Positions 7,781 to 15,864 of a stretch of DNA of 64,000 nucleotides are shown in pieces. The position numbers and the translations under genes were made by a program. Location: the NCBI GenBank assembly GCA_965243605.1, contig CBDEVQ010000033.1, positions 1 through 64,000 on the forward strand, given 5' to 3'. The notes beneath the pieces are model-generated. The model had not been told where the DNA came from. It ran no database searches and worked only from the letters and a program-made list of their open reading frames with translations. How positions within the stretch are numbered: the first letter of the stretch is position 1; every line of letters starts with the position of its first letter. Source of the stretch: JBMYYR01 sp965243605. Lineage in GTDB: Bacteria > Bacteroidota > Bacteroidia > Flavobacteriales > CAJXXR01.

Positions 7781-8383
7781 ATGATTAATTCTCTCCATCA
7801 TTAATGTAATCTCCTCTAAGTAATATCCCTTTACAAAAGATTCCTTAATTCCGTCAGCATACTTGATTAAACTTATTTTCTGATCAAACTCTATCCATTT
7901 TTCAGATGATTTCAAGGTTTCTATATAGCTTGATTTATTTTTAATATCTAAGTAGTGAAGAATTGAAATCGTCCAATCAATAGATAAGTTATCGACAATC
8001 AAAATGTTATTAGTTTCAATAAAATAATCCATTTGTTGATTAATAAATTTCATAAAACATTCACCATTCTGATTATCTAAAATTAACACGTTCAACAAGA
8101 TGTGTTCGTAGTATTGTTTTCCTGATTTATTGAGTGCCTTTATGAGTTCAGAGGTAAGATTATCTCTATTTGAAATACCAATAATCCAAGCAGATATTTT
8201 ACTTGGCCTCCAAACATCATTTAACATTCTAATTAAAATTTCATCACTCAGCTCTTTTCCTTTTTCTTTTAGAGAGCCTAATAATATTTCAGTCTCTACT
8301 TTTGATTTATAAACAAAGTTTAAATTCATTAAACTCATATAATATGGATCGATATATCTGAGATGAAACGCTTTATTTGTCAT
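7775..8383 (-). CDS. Helical hypothetical protein, DUF6000-like
   Basis: About 202 residues if started at MTNKAFHLRYIDPYYM. An earlier in-frame ATG at 8407 straddles the recombination joint GAAT/GTTGTCGC, so half of that codon would come from the neighbouring cassette, and I prefer the later start. The order IDPYYMSLMNLNF, then LGSLKEKGKELS and MLNDVWRPSKISAWIIGI resembles the DUF6000 family, but this is from memory and unverified. It looks all-helical, with HEAT-like pairs. No catalytic motif is seen. Confidence 0.6.
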   Translation of the reverse strand: MTNKAFHLRYIDPYYMSLMNLNFVYKSKVETEILLGSLKEKGKELSDEILIRMLNDVWRPSKISAWIIGISNRDNLTSELIKALNKSGKQYYEHILLNVLILDNQNGECFMKFINQQMDYFIETNNILIVDNLSIDWTISILHYLDIKNKSSYIETLKSSEKWIEFDQKISLIKYADGIKESFVKGYYLEEITLMMERINHC

Positions 8384-8397
8384 TTTTCTGCATATTA

Positions 8398-8452
8398 GCG
8401 ACAACATTCTTTACCAAATGCGTGTAATGCATTTTATAAAGCGCTGTCTATT
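8398..8452 (-). repeat. attC-like palindrome
   Basis: Minus strand: GACAGCGCTTTATAAAATGCAT, then ACGCATTT, then AAGAATGTTGTCGC. The right end is clear; the left end does not complement its cassette start well. A separate TGTGCT/AGCACA hairpin at about 8528-8549 lies between the gene stop and this site. Confidence 0.45.
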
Positions 8453-8554
8453 AATTAATCGACAACCCATTGATATTCATTTATTTGACTTAAGTAATCT
8501 CAAAAGCATCATCCATCCACTAAGTATACATTGTGCTCAGCTTTTCAGCACATT

Positions 8555-8941
8555 TTACAAACTTGGAAGATTAATATTAGAAACGGGCTTCAAAATATTA
8601 ACATCTATCAGCCATTTTTTAAGAAGCCTTTCTAACTCTAAATCGTCCTTTATATTGTAATATTTCTCTGTCCTAATAAGAAATAAATCCCAGTCATATT
8701 CATGAATTTCTTCATCATATTTTTCATCATATTCATGATATTCTATTTCGTAATTCAGAAAGTAGTATTTAATTATTTCTTTCCTACAGTCTGCTCCTTT
8801 TTTCATGATCACCGTAATCCAAGCCTTATTGTTCGGATTGTCTCCCGTTGCAGCAACCTTGGAGCCAACCATCCCATCTGCCGTTATTCCGTTTTCTAAC
8901 TGATTTAGAATTTTAAAATCTATGTTAGTCTTTTTTGTCAT
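8555..8941 (-). CDS. Hypothetical acidic cassette protein, 128 aa
   Basis: A soluble protein with a strongly acidic, Tyr/His-rich middle (EYHEYDEKYDEEIHEYDWD, about residues 70-88). The N-terminal third contains GMVGSKVAATGDNPNNKAWI. No signal peptide and no known motif. The cassette opens at GTTATCATTAATTAAATTG and the gene starts 15-20 bases in. The opposite-strand reading frames here are shadows. Function unknown. Confidence 0.6.
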   Translation of the reverse strand: MTKKTNIDFKILNQLENGITADGMVGSKVAATGDNPNNKAWITVIMKKGADCRKEIIKYYFLNYEIEYHEYDEKYDEEIHEYDWDLFLIRTEKYYNIKDDLELERLLKKWLIDVNILKPVSNINLPSL

Positions 8942-8955
8942 TCAATTTAATTAAT

Positions 8956-9021
8956 GATAACGATTAGTATTTGAAGCCTATCCTATCGATAGATTGCTAT
9001 GATTTTATATCAATTGTAGTA
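8956..9021 (-). repeat. attC-like palindrome (same subfamily as 15-84)
   Basis: The minus-strand core ATCATAGCAATCTATCGATA and the right arm GGCTTCAAATACTAATC align with the site at 15-84 over most of their length. R' is GTTATC. Confidence 0.6.
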
Positions 9022-9029
9022 GGTAATTC

Positions 9030-9527
9030 TTAATCTTTTTCAGGTAATTCAATTTTTATCATTACAGCTTCTCCAATCTTTCTATGTCCTTCATGTATCC
9101 ACCATTTTTGTCCAATATTTAAATACTGCTCAATGGGTTGATGTGTCAGAAATCTTGCAGTTACATTTTGGGTTGTACCTGGCTCTATTAAATTATTCTC
9201 ACCAAATTGAAAGTCTCCTATAAAAGTATATCTTAGAGTTCCATCATTTTCATATTCAAAAACATGATTTGGTCGGTACCCATTTCCGATTGGTTTGTCC
9301 CGTCCACCTTCTTCTTTTGAAAATAAAGTCAATCTACATTCTACATGATAAAGAGGAGGAGTTTCTTCCAAATCAAAATCTGTAATACTCTTTTCTGTAT
9401 ACTTACCCCATGCAAAATGGTCGAATACTTTAGAGTAGCCTTGGTTTAACCACTTCTTAAAAACTAACTTTCCATTGAAGTAGAGATAGAATTCGTTATC
9501 GTCCTTTATTACCTTCTTGATTATCAT
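9030..9527 (-). CDS. EF-Tu domain III-like protein
   Basis: 165 residues. From about residue 55 the order of motifs (HVECRLTLFSKEEGG, YRPNHVFEY, YTFIGDFQF, IEPGTTQNVTARF, IGQKWWIHEGHRKIGEAVMI) follows the C-terminal beta-barrel of elongation factor Tu (RPxFxF ... PGD ... FxIREGxRTIGxGxV). There is no GTPase domain, so it is a stand-alone barrel of unknown role. Its ATG overlaps the TGA of the decayed gene at 9524-9829, so both belong to one cassette. Confidence 0.65.
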   Translation of the reverse strand: MIIKKVIKDDNEFYLYFNGKLVFKKWLNQGYSKVFDHFAWGKYTEKSITDFDLEETPPLYHVECRLTLFSKEEGGRDKPIGNGYRPNHVFEYENDGTLRYTFIGDFQFGENNLIEPGTTQNVTARFLTHQPIEQYLNIGQKWWIHEGHRKIGEAVMIKIELPEKD

Positions 9528-9829
9528 TTTAACTTTATATCTCTTTTTTTGAGCTTCTCAATTAAATTTTTGATTTCTAATTCCAACTGATTTATTCACT
9601 TGGCACTTAACTCATTTATATCCAGACCAAAATATTCCAAATTACGTTTTGCTTTATACAAAAAAGAAACTTCAGGCTTAGAGGTTATTTTTCCGCTTAA
9701 AAATCTCTTTTCAATAGTATCACATTCATCATCAGGAGCGCCTCTTTTAATCAACCCGATTGGATCCTAATTAATCACTGTTTCGTGGACAAATTCAGCA
9801 AATTTAATGTAATAACTGTCATTTTGCAT
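9524..9829 (-). pseudogene. Decayed small gene with two in-frame stops
   Basis: ATG at 9827-9829 reads MQNDSYYIKFAEFVHETVIN, stop (TAG), DPIGLIKRGAPDDECDTIEK and on to DINELSAK, stop (TGA), then INQLELEIKNLIEKLKKRDI and a final stop overlapping the next ATG. The frame is coherent throughout. It would have encoded an acidic protein of about 100 residues with a helical C-terminus. It sits in the same cassette as the EF-Tu-like gene. Confidence 0.6.
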
Positions 9830-9843
9830 ATTCTTTCTAATGA

Positions 9844-9910
9844 CCCACAACGGTCTTAACAATGCGTAATGCGATGTCTCGAAGGGCATTGCGCATAGGT
9901 TTTGTTAGCG
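9844..9910 (-). repeat. attC-like palindrome
   Basis: Minus strand: ACGCTAACAAAACC, TATGCGCAATGC, loop, GCATTACGCA, then GACCGTTGTGGG. The inner arms are nearly perfect. R''-like GCTAAC and R'-like GTTGTGG ends are present. Confidence 0.7.
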
Positions 9911-9915
9911 TTTTT

Positions 9916-10398
9916 TTATTTTAATTTATCTAATCTAATAACGTAATAATAAGCTACATCCATTACTGGATTATCATCATTATCTAATTCGTAAACATCT
10001 CCATCTGAACCTCTATTAATATCACTTAGCTTTAACTGTTCCCAGTCAAATGACGAGTTCGGATATTTTTTTTGCCAATAAGTGCTGTCATGCTCTGAGT
10101 ATCTAAATATTTTGAATCTGTTGTAATTCACATGGTCATTTAATTGCAAATTTTTAAGAGTAAGAATATCTCCATTTAACTCATATTCTCCTGTGTAACA
10201 ACCTGGATCCATAAAATCTCCATCACAGAATTCATATATATTGTTTTTATACAGTCCGAAAAAAGTTCCTCCAAAACCACTCATATTAGGACCTGCGTGA
10301 AATATTTTATCTTCTTCTTTTAATTCAATACTATTACCGCATCCACACAGAATGGACATCATAAATAGGAAAACAATATTTGTAACGATTAGTTTCAT
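9916..10398 (-). CDS. Hypothetical lipoprotein, 160 aa
   Basis: The N-terminus MKLIVTNIVFLFMMSILCGCGN is a lipoprotein signal with the lipidated cysteine at about residue 20. The mature part has Gly-rich and aromatic turns (GPNMSGFGGTFFGLYKNNIY), two further cysteines (FCDGDF, PGCYTG) that could pair, and a C-terminal YYYVIRLDKLK strand. It may be a small beta-barrel of lipocalin-like size, but no family is certain. The gene is a single cassette starting GTTAATTAAAATG, so the start codon lies eight bases from the recombination point. Confidence 0.6.
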   Translation of the reverse strand: MKLIVTNIVFLFMMSILCGCGNSIELKEEDKIFHAGPNMSGFGGTFFGLYKNNIYEFCDGDFMDPGCYTGEYELNGDILTLKNLQLNDHVNYNRFKIFRYSEHDSTYWQKKYPNSSFDWEQLKLSDINRGSDGDVYELDNDDNPVMDVAYYYVIRLDKLK

Positions 10399-10402
10399 TT
10401 TA

Positions 10403-10520
10403 ATTAACGTTCACAGTTCGAATATGGTGTGTTTGGTATTTCAACACTCCAAACTTTCAATTTACTACTATACTTATTTATTGCCTCCATCTTTATTTTT
10501 AGCACTGTCTGCTAAATGTA
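10403..10520 (-). repeat. Weak attC-like region
   Basis: Two small hairpins are present (TTTAGC/GCTAAA and TTTGGAGTGTT/CCAAACAC). The right end CGTTAATT is the start of the 9916 cassette. The overall fold is less clear than at other sites. Confidence 0.35.
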
Positions 10521-11084
10521 CTTTATTTTTTTTGGAGTACTGTATTTTTTACACTCATCATTTACTAAATCAATAAGTTCTTCAAAATCACATTCTAACC
10601 AATTTGAAGTTAAATTAACTGGAGTCCCATGAGACACATTATTCATTTTTATTAAAAACCTTTTAAAACCATATGTCTTTGAAATCAAATGGTCAGGATT
10701 TTTTATAAAAATCAGTAAAAACTTTGGTCCTCTTATTGGATTATGAATTTTAAATCCTTTTATCTCATCCCAATTTATGAACTGACCACGATTTGGTCCA
10801 ATATTGATTTTAATTCCATTTTGGTTAATAATTAGTCCTGTTTTAATATTAACAAGATTACGAAACCCAGATATAGTTGCCAGTCCAAACACAAGAATCA
10901 AAATTGAGCAACACACTAATAGAAAAGTCTTGTTAAAATCAGAGGGCATATAAATCACCTTTATTGTCAAAAACCATATTGTCAATCCCAATAATCCAAT
11001 CCCAATAAGTATTTGTGAAATGGCTTTAAACCTTCCTATTCCAATCTTTATTTCGTCAATATTCTTTTTCATTTTGGTTTTCAA
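10512..11084 (-). CDS. STM3941 family membrane protein
   Basis: 190 residues. Two hydrophobic helices (about residues 20-38 and 52-70) follow the N-terminal IKIGIGRFKAI. The second half carries GLIINQNGIKI, INWDEIKGFKI and LTSNWLECDFEELIDLVND, which match my memory of the STM3941 family: two membrane helices and a PH-like cytoplasmic part. Role unknown. It lies 19 bp from the lipoprotein gene at 11103 with only a minimal spacer, so the two may share a cassette. Confidence 0.65.
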   Translation of the reverse strand: MKTKMKKNIDEIKIGIGRFKAISQILIGIGLLGLTIWFLTIKVIYMPSDFNKTFLLVCCSILILVFGLATISGFRNLVNIKTGLIINQNGIKINIGPNRGQFINWDEIKGFKIHNPIRGPKFLLIFIKNPDHLISKTYGFKRFLIKMNNVSHGTPVNLTSNWLECDFEELIDLVNDECKKYSTPKKIKYI

Positions 11085-11102
11085 AAACTGTTTGGCACGT
11101 TC

Positions 11103-11510
11103 CTATTCAAAATTATTTTCGGTTAAAACCAGTTTATATTCAACTTCGTCCAAAGAAAAAAGTCCACTTTTTAAAACTTTATATTCCCAGTTTTTTCGGT
11201 CCAATATGTTTTTTTTCAAAATTCGATTATCCATTTTTACAATTATCGTGTCGATTCCTTCAAAAAAATCAAATCCTTTATCGTGAGCATTTCCGATTTC
11301 TCCATATTTCGTAATTATTGATTCCGTTTTAGATTTTAATTCAACCGTTTTTACAGAGTCCCTTTCCGTTAAATTTCTGTTTCCGTATTTCAACATCGAT
11401 CTAATCTTCAAGTCAGATTCGGTTCTGTTTTCAATAACATATTTATTTACAACTCCAGGGTCGCAAGAAATGAAAGTTATTAAAGTCAATATTGGAATAA
11501 TTCTTTTCAT
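11103..11510 (-). CDS. Small lipoprotein, 135 aa
   Basis: The N-terminus MKRIIPILTLITFISCDPG is a short lipoprotein signal with Cys at about residue 16. The mature part looks beta-rich and charged (NRTESDLKIRSM, VELKSKTESIITKYG, IDTIIVKMD). No enzyme motif is seen and the function is unknown. It directly precedes the STM3941 gene on the same strand. Confidence 0.55.
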   Translation of the reverse strand: MKRIIPILTLITFISCDPGVVNKYVIENRTESDLKIRSMLKYGNRNLTERDSVKTVELKSKTESIITKYGEIGNAHDKGFDFFEGIDTIIVKMDNRILKKNILDRKNWEYKVLKSGLFSLDEVEYKLVLTENNFE

Positions 11511-11563
11511 ATGTTGGTTTTTCAGATTTGCTACATCTTCACTTCGTACCCGTCGTAGGCCTT

Positions 11564-11610
11564 CATAACGTCTATGAGCAGATATGCATTCTCATCTTCC
11601 GATTTCTTTT
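11564..11610 (-). repeat. Weak attC-like hairpin
   Basis: Minus strand: ATGAG, 12-nt loop, CTCAT, then AGACGTTATG. It may mark the end of the TPR cassette, but it does not complement that cassette's start (GTTAGGCG). Confidence 0.3.
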
Positions 11611-11611
11611 T

Positions 11612-12436
11612 TTATTCTTCTTCTTTGGCTATTGTTGAAAGTACAAATTTTGCTAATTCAATATTTCCAAAAGTTGATTCTTTATCAAATACTAATTCCC
11701 CTAAAATCTTTTTCGCTTCTTCCTGTTTTTCTTGAATGTTTTTGACAAGAGCTTTATTTATTTGAAGAACGCCCTTTGTATCTTCATCAGGATTACAATT
11801 TAATCCTTTTTCAACTGCATTTAATCGTTCTTCATTATCATTCGATTTTTGTGCAATTATTTTCCAAGCGGGTGCATATTTTGGAAATTTATCTACAATC
11901 GCTTTTGCCATCTGTAACTTTTCATCATCCGTATTCATCCATTCAATTTGCATGAAAGCTAAATATAATCCTTCTTGAAAATCACCTTCCTTTTCTTTCT
12001 TTAATGACCAATGTGCCGTTTTTGCAGTAAAGAAACCTCTTGGCTTCATCTTATCAGTAAGTTCGTAATATTTTAAAGCATTTGGAAAATCTTGTTTTAG
12101 TAGGTAAGTATATGCTAAATCATAAATTGGATAAGCCCATTTTGGAGCAATTTCATTGGCCTTTAATAGTTTCTCTATTCCCAAATCATATTCTCCTTTT
12201 CCTCCATGTTGTCTTGCTTCTTGATGGAGTTTATTAGCTTCATCTGGAATTTTAGTAGCGTCTTTGATTTCCCAATTGTAATTTCCAGTTACTCCTTCCA
12301 AATCTGACATTAATATTTGATTTCCTTTGGCATCTTTGAATATTAATTTATCTGCATTTTCACTTTGACCATTTGAATGATATGAATTCATAAAAAGAGA
12401 GATTATTGATAAAAAGATGATTTTGATAATATTCAT
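11612..12436 (-). CDS. Secreted TPR protein
   Basis: 274 residues. A signal peptide (MNIIKIIFLSIISLFMNSYHSNGQ) precedes a short linker. TPR helices start at about residue 65: ANKLHQEARQHGGKGEYDLG, AIEKLLKANEIAPKWAYPIYDLAY and FPNALKYYELTDKMKPRGFF show the W/L-G-Y-A-P spacing of tetratricopeptide repeats. It probably works in the periplasm as a protein-binding module. The partner is not evident from neighbours, since each is an independent cassette. The cassette starts GTTAGGCG and the gene about 45 bases later. Confidence 0.7.
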   Translation of the reverse strand: MNIIKIIFLSIISLFMNSYHSNGQSENADKLIFKDAKGNQILMSDLEGVTGNYNWEIKDATKIPDEANKLHQEARQHGGKGEYDLGIEKLLKANEIAPKWAYPIYDLAYTYLLKQDFPNALKYYELTDKMKPRGFFTAKTAHWSLKKEKEGDFQEGLYLAFMQIEWMNTDDEKLQMAKAIVDKFPKYAPAWKIIAQKSNDNEERLNAVEKGLNCNPDEDTKGVLQINKALVKNIQEKQEEAKKILGELVFDKESTFGNIELAKFVLSTIAKEEE

Positions 12437-12488
12437 TGTTTGTTTTTCTTTCCTTTATATTTCGAAAATATTACATTTTATAGAATTA

Positions 12489-12543
12489 CGCCTAACAATC
12501 TGTGTAAAATGTATTTTAATGCATTTTCACAACGTGTTAGAGT
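12489..12543 (-). repeat. attC-like palindrome, the most canonical in the array
   Basis: Minus strand: CTCTAACACGTTGTGAAAATG, CATTAAAATAC, ATTTTACACAGAT, TGTTAGGCG. It has R'' (TCTAAC), L'', L' and R' (GTTAGGC, an exact match to GTTRRRY) in the expected order. TCTAAC also complements the cassette start GTTAGGA at 5 of 6 bases. Confidence 0.75.
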
Positions 12544-12549
12544 GACTTT

Positions 12550-13161
12550 TTAATTTTGAAATTCATTATAGTGATAGTTTGTCCCATCAAATTTCCACTT
12601 GGGATACTCTATAGTATCCAGTCTTTCTTCTGGTTTTAATATTAATTCAATACTTAAATCATAGTCTCCTAAGAACTCATCTCTATAATATTCTATGTTA
12701 ATAATATTAGGTTCTAAAGGAATAGTTGGAAGCCATTTCGTTTTTGAATGAATAAAATCATACTCATTTTTGTTCAAATTACGGAAGGTTAGCAACATCC
12801 CATCATCTGTCGATTTAGCACATATATTTTCTTTTTGATTCCTGTTCACCTCTAGGGCTCTCGTAACAGCTACTGTTATGAATGAATGTAGAGAAATTAT
12901 CGTTAGCAATGGAAAGAATATTAGCAGATTAATAGGTCTTTTCTTTTTTATCATAAAATATGATATAAGCCCAATAAGCCATATTCCAAAAGCGATTAGC
13001 ATGCTTTTAAGGAAGTCAAAAAACAAAGTAAATGAAGATTCGTTATCAAATGTTTCAAGCGCACTACAACTAAAGTGATTGCTTTTCGAGAAGAATAATA
13101 TAAGTATTCCCACCAAAGTGGATAACCCAATAATTTTTAATAGTTCAGTGAATAGTTTCAT
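12550..13161 (-). CDS. Integral membrane hypothetical protein, 203 aa
   Basis: Three hydrophobic helices are visible: about residues 8-24 (IIGLSTLVGILILFF), 50-70 (MLIAFGIWLIGLISYFMI) and 78-98 (LLIFFPLLTIISLHSFI). A soluble C-terminal half of about 100 residues follows, probably outside the membrane, with KTKWLPTIPLEPNIINIEYY and LSIELILKPEE. No family is recognised. It is a single-gene cassette beginning GTTAGGACAG. Confidence 0.6.
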   Translation of the reverse strand: MKLFTELLKIIGLSTLVGILILFFSKSNHFSCSALETFDNESSFTLFFDFLKSMLIAFGIWLIGLISYFMIKKKRPINLLIFFPLLTIISLHSFITVAVTRALEVNRNQKENICAKSTDDGMLLTFRNLNKNEYDFIHSKTKWLPTIPLEPNIINIEYYRDEFLGDYDLSIELILKPEERLDTIEYPKWKFDGTNYHYNEFQN

Positions 13162-13170
13162 CTTTTATCT

Positions 13171-13239
13171 GTCCTAACGGTTGGCTAAAATGCCATTACG
13201 GTTAGACTGGTTTCTATGGATTTTAGCCATTCTTGTGCT
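13171..13239 (-). repeat. attC-like palindrome
   Basis: TGGCTAAAAT and ATTTTAGCCA are perfect 10-bp arms on the minus strand, followed by ACCGTTAGGAC (R' GTTAGGA). Confidence 0.7.
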
Positions 13240-13253
13240 TTCGTTTTTTAATT

Positions 13254-13649
13254 TTACCAAACTACGTTTTCAGAATACTCCCGATCTTGATACTCTTTAA
13301 ATTCTTGAACCTTTTTAAACTTAAACGTCTTTGTATCAATTACCCAAATGGCTGAATTTTTGTTCCAAGGGTCGGTTAGTATCTCCACTATTTCAGAACC
13401 CTTGTTACGTATAGCATATATCCATTTAAGGTCGTTATCTTCAATTCTTTTCCATTTTTCTGGAGTCCATATAGTCAAATGTTCTCCCGATATAATTGCC
13501 CATTTATTATCCTTGTCTATTAGCCCGCAAGTTGGGTCACCGTAAAAATCATCTTCAAGCAAAATCGTTCCCGTTAATTTGTCAATCAAGAAGATTGCTT
13601 CAAATTCATGCTCAATTTTCAACTTCTCAGTTTCGTAAATTATAGTCAT
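13254..13649 (-). CDS. Hypothetical protein, 131 aa
   Basis: No signal peptide. It is rich in Trp, Asp and beta-like segments: YETEKLKIEHEFEAIFLID, GTILLEDDFYGDPTC, WAIISGEHLTIWTPEKW, LKWIYAIRNKGSEIVEIL. The regular strand-turn pattern suggests half of a beta-propeller or a beta-sandwich. No known domain is claimed. It is a single cassette starting GTTATGC. Confidence 0.55.
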   Translation of the reverse strand: MTIIYETEKLKIEHEFEAIFLIDKLTGTILLEDDFYGDPTCGLIDKDNKWAIISGEHLTIWTPEKWKRIEDNDLKWIYAIRNKGSEIVEILTDPWNKNSAIWVIDTKTFKFKKVQEFKEYQDREYSENVVW

Positions 13650-13674
13650 TTAAGTCCAAGTTTTTTTCTATGAA

Positions 13675-13744
13675 GCATAACAATTCGTGTTTTGGAGCGT
13701 TGCCGACCGAAGGAAGGCTATGACCAATACACCATGTTGTGTAC
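13675..13744 (-). repeat. attC-like palindrome
   Basis: Minus strand: GTACACAACATGGTGTATTGG ... CCAAAACACGAATTGTTATGC. ACACAAC complements the start of its own cassette, GTTGTGTGC (7 of 8 bases). An inner CCTTCCTTCGG loop is present. Confidence 0.7.
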
Positions 13745-13754
13745 AGTTATATTT

Positions 13755-14372
13755 CTACCAAAATTTCCACCACGGTTTCAAATCGTCTTTTGGACTTTTG
13801 TTATCCTTTGCTGGAGTCTCTAAGTCGGTTGTTTTGTCAGATTCATTAGAGAATTCTGGAGGGAACGTTTTTGTACCTTCAATATAATGGTAAATCGCCG
13901 TTCCAAATCCTTCTTCTGGTGTAATGTTATTACTTTGCTGAATTATAAATGCCGTGGCTATTGCTGAAGATTGAGCCATCTGTTCATAATTTAAACCATT
14001 TTTTTTCATGATTTTTAAAGCTGGAGACTGAACCTTCCCAATGACATCTACAAAATTGCTTTCAGCCTGTTGTTGGTTGACATCAGACATTTTATTGTTG
14101 TCAATCTGAACTCCCATGTTTTGTAATACAGTGTAAGTCAGGTTAACTAACTGAGGGCCTTTAGTATTTGCTTCTTCAGATAGCATAGCGGTTCCAGGCT
14201 TTGCATCATCAATTTTGAATTCAAATGATCTAAACAAAAAACTTCCAGCTAGTCTTGCAGTGCTAGAGATAGCTTCTGTAGTATCTATTACTCTTGAACC
14301 GTTACCGATTACTGAGACCACCATCTCAACGATTTCCTCAACTGCTCTATCTTGATTATATGTTATTTCCAT
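13755..14372 (-). CDS. Hypothetical soluble protein, 205 aa
   Basis: No signal peptide. The predicted helical body (DRAVEEIVEMVVSVIGNG, SSTARLAGSFLFRSFEF, QLVNLTYTVLQNMGVQID, AQSSAIATAFIIQQSNNI) ends in a disordered, charged tail and a Trp-rich terminus (DDLKPWWKFW). The tail could tether it to a partner or membrane. Family and role are unknown to me. The cassette begins GTTGTGTGCAATTG, and its closing site is complementary to that start. Confidence 0.6.
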   Translation of the reverse strand: MEITYNQDRAVEEIVEMVVSVIGNGSRVIDTTEAISSTARLAGSFLFRSFEFKIDDAKPGTAMLSEEANTKGPQLVNLTYTVLQNMGVQIDNNKMSDVNQQQAESNFVDVIGKVQSPALKIMKKNGLNYEQMAQSSAIATAFIIQQSNNITPEEGFGTAIYHYIEGTKTFPPEFSNESDKTTDLETPAKDNKSPKDDLKPWWKFW

Positions 14373-14394
14373 TTATAGTATTTCTTTTTCAATT

Positions 14395-14454
14395 GCACAC
14401 AACATAAAATATATACCGCGTGTTTTACATGCTTTATACACCTTGTTACCACAC
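14395..14454 (-). repeat. attC-like palindrome
   Basis: Minus strand: GTGTGGTAACAAGGTGTATAAA ... GGTATATATTTTATGTTGTGTGC. GGTAAC is a 5-of-6 complement of its cassette start, GTTACT. Confidence 0.6.
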
Positions 14455-14471
14455 ATTTTTATTTTTTTATA

Positions 14472-15161
14472 TTAATAACATTGCCAACTAAAAGTCCATT
14501 CTTCTTTAGTTTGAGGTTTCGTTCCACGCCCAATATAAGCCACACCATTATCGCCCCAATACCAATTGGCTTTTTCAATCGAATCGATTTGTAAAACGAA
14601 TTCTGGTTCCGCTGGATGTTGATTAAAAGGTGCCCAAAAAATTTCGGATTGAACTAACGTGGCCCAACCCCCAATTTTTATTCCTTCTTGATTCGGGAAA
14701 AGGTCATAATAGCGATCCTCAAATTCGTCAGGTACTTCAACAGGACAATCTTCCCAACATGGAAAATCATTTTCAATAAATTCAGGTTTTAACTGAAAAG
14801 CTTTAATCGGAAAGTCAGTCGTCGGTTTTTCAATTTCTTCCAATTTCGTTAAGTCCTTATAAGTCCGTAATAACCATCCTTGTCCGTTTGGTTGGTCATC
14901 AGGCAATTCGTTTGAATCAATAAATAAGGTCATTAGTTCAATATCTTTCAGATTATCGGGTCTGTTCGTTAGTTCAGCAAGATTTAATTGGCAAATCGGA
15001 ATCATTGGTTGTCCATTGGATTCAGGCCATGATTCATTAATTCCTTTTACCGTTACATGACCAATCCAGGAAGCAGTTAAATTTTCTTCTGGTTTAAAGC
15101 CTCCAACTTGAAATTTGATTGCCGATTTTCTGATTTTATTTTCAAACTCTTCTTTCGTCAT
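14472..15161 (-). CDS. DUF1963 / YwqG-like protein
   Basis: 229 residues. Motifs in order: SWIGHVTVKGINESWPESNG, PMIPICQLNLAEL, IELMTLFIDSNELPD, GWLLRTYKDL, then IKIGGWATLVQSE and FVLQIDSIEKANWYWGDNGV with a final Trp-rich strand. This is the DUF1963 (YwqG) pattern, where a G-G-x-P/W-xx-Q segment precedes acidic turns. The family is widespread and functionally undefined. It is cytoplasmic and is carried as a single cassette starting GTTACTACAC. Confidence 0.75.
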   Translation of the reverse strand: MTKEEFENKIRKSAIKFQVGGFKPEENLTASWIGHVTVKGINESWPESNGQPMIPICQLNLAELTNRPDNLKDIELMTLFIDSNELPDDQPNGQGWLLRTYKDLTKLEEIEKPTTDFPIKAFQLKPEFIENDFPCWEDCPVEVPDEFEDRYYDLFPNQEGIKIGGWATLVQSEIFWAPFNQHPAEPEFVLQIDSIEKANWYWGDNGVAYIGRGTKPQTKEEWTFSWQCY

Positions 15162-15170
15162 CGTTTATGT

Positions 15171-15209
15171 GTAGTAACGGTCAGTGTATGGTGTTAATGC
15201 CAGTTATTT
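15171..15209 (-). repeat. Minimal attC-like site (39 bp)
   Basis: Minus strand: AATAACTGGCATTAACACCATACACTGACCGTTAC. The arms AACTGG/CCAxxxACTGACCGTT are short. It overlaps the stop of the GNAT gene. It is the shortest candidate and could be a trimmed site. Confidence 0.45.
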
Positions 15210-15770
15210 GTTTTTAAAATCAGTTTCAAGTAAAGAATAAATTTCACTATCTAAATACTCTTGATTGAAAAATCGATTCTCTCTAAAATAAGCTTCTTTT
15301 CTAAATCCAATTTTCAAAAGAGCCTTTTCAGAATTCTTATTCTTTGGATTTATTTCCGCCTCAAAGCTATGTAATTTTAAATCTTTAAAACCAAATTCAA
15401 TTAATCGAGTTAAAGTTTCAATCATATACCCTTTGCCCCAAAAATCAGGTTTTAAAGTATATCCAATTTCGGCTCTATGATTTTCTCTTATGATGTTCCA
15501 AAAGGCAAAGTCACCAATAAACTTACCCTCGGCCTTTTCAATTATAGCCCAAAATATTCCAGATTTATTTTCATATCTGTCGAAATTCTTTAATATAAAA
15601 TTTTCCGAATCTTCAACTGTTTTATGATATTCTGAATCCATATAAGTCATAACCTTATCATTTGAACGTATTTCTTGAATATCTAAAGCATCTTTTAAAT
15701 CAAATGCTCTGAAAATTAATCGTTCACTTTCTAATTCTGGAAAATTGTTAAAATGTATGTCGTTAATCAT
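15204..15770 (-). CDS. GNAT acetyltransferase, RimJ/RimL type
   Basis: 188 residues. The opening ELESERLIFRAFDLKDALDI is the typical beta1-alpha1 of ribosomal-protein-type N-acetyltransferases. The acetyl-CoA-binding motif A is GYTLKPDFWGKGYMIETL, and FEAEINPKNKNSEKALLKIG completes motif B. The likely reaction is acetyl transfer to an amino group; the substrate cannot be told. It is a single-gene cassette beginning GTTAGTACC. A second, unrelated-context GNAT gene lies at 35319. Confidence 0.8.
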   Translation of the reverse strand: MINDIHFNNFPELESERLIFRAFDLKDALDIQEIRSNDKVMTYMDSEYHKTVEDSENFILKNFDRYENKSGIFWAIIEKAEGKFIGDFAFWNIIRENHRAEIGYTLKPDFWGKGYMIETLTRLIEFGFKDLKLHSFEAEINPKNKNSEKALLKIGFRKEAYFRENRFFNQEYLDSEIYSLLETDFKNK

Positions 15771-15794
15771 TATTTTTGAATTCTGTATTAATAG

Positions 15795-15859
15795 GTACTA
15801 ACGGTTTGACTATGTGCATTGTCCTAAAGGACGTTACGTATAGGTGCTGTTGGTTACAG
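15795..15859 (-). repeat. attC-like palindrome
   Basis: Minus strand: CTGTAACCAACAG, CACCTATACGTAACGTCC, TTT, GGACAATGCACATAG, then ACCGTTAGTAC. TGTAAC is a perfect complement of its own cassette start, GTTACA. Confidence 0.7.
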
Positions 15860-15864
15860 TTTTT

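Noticed and set aside
8418..8660. 80-residue plus-strand frame near the 8555 gene
   Set aside because: Antisense to the gene and the attC-like palindrome, with low-complexity composition.
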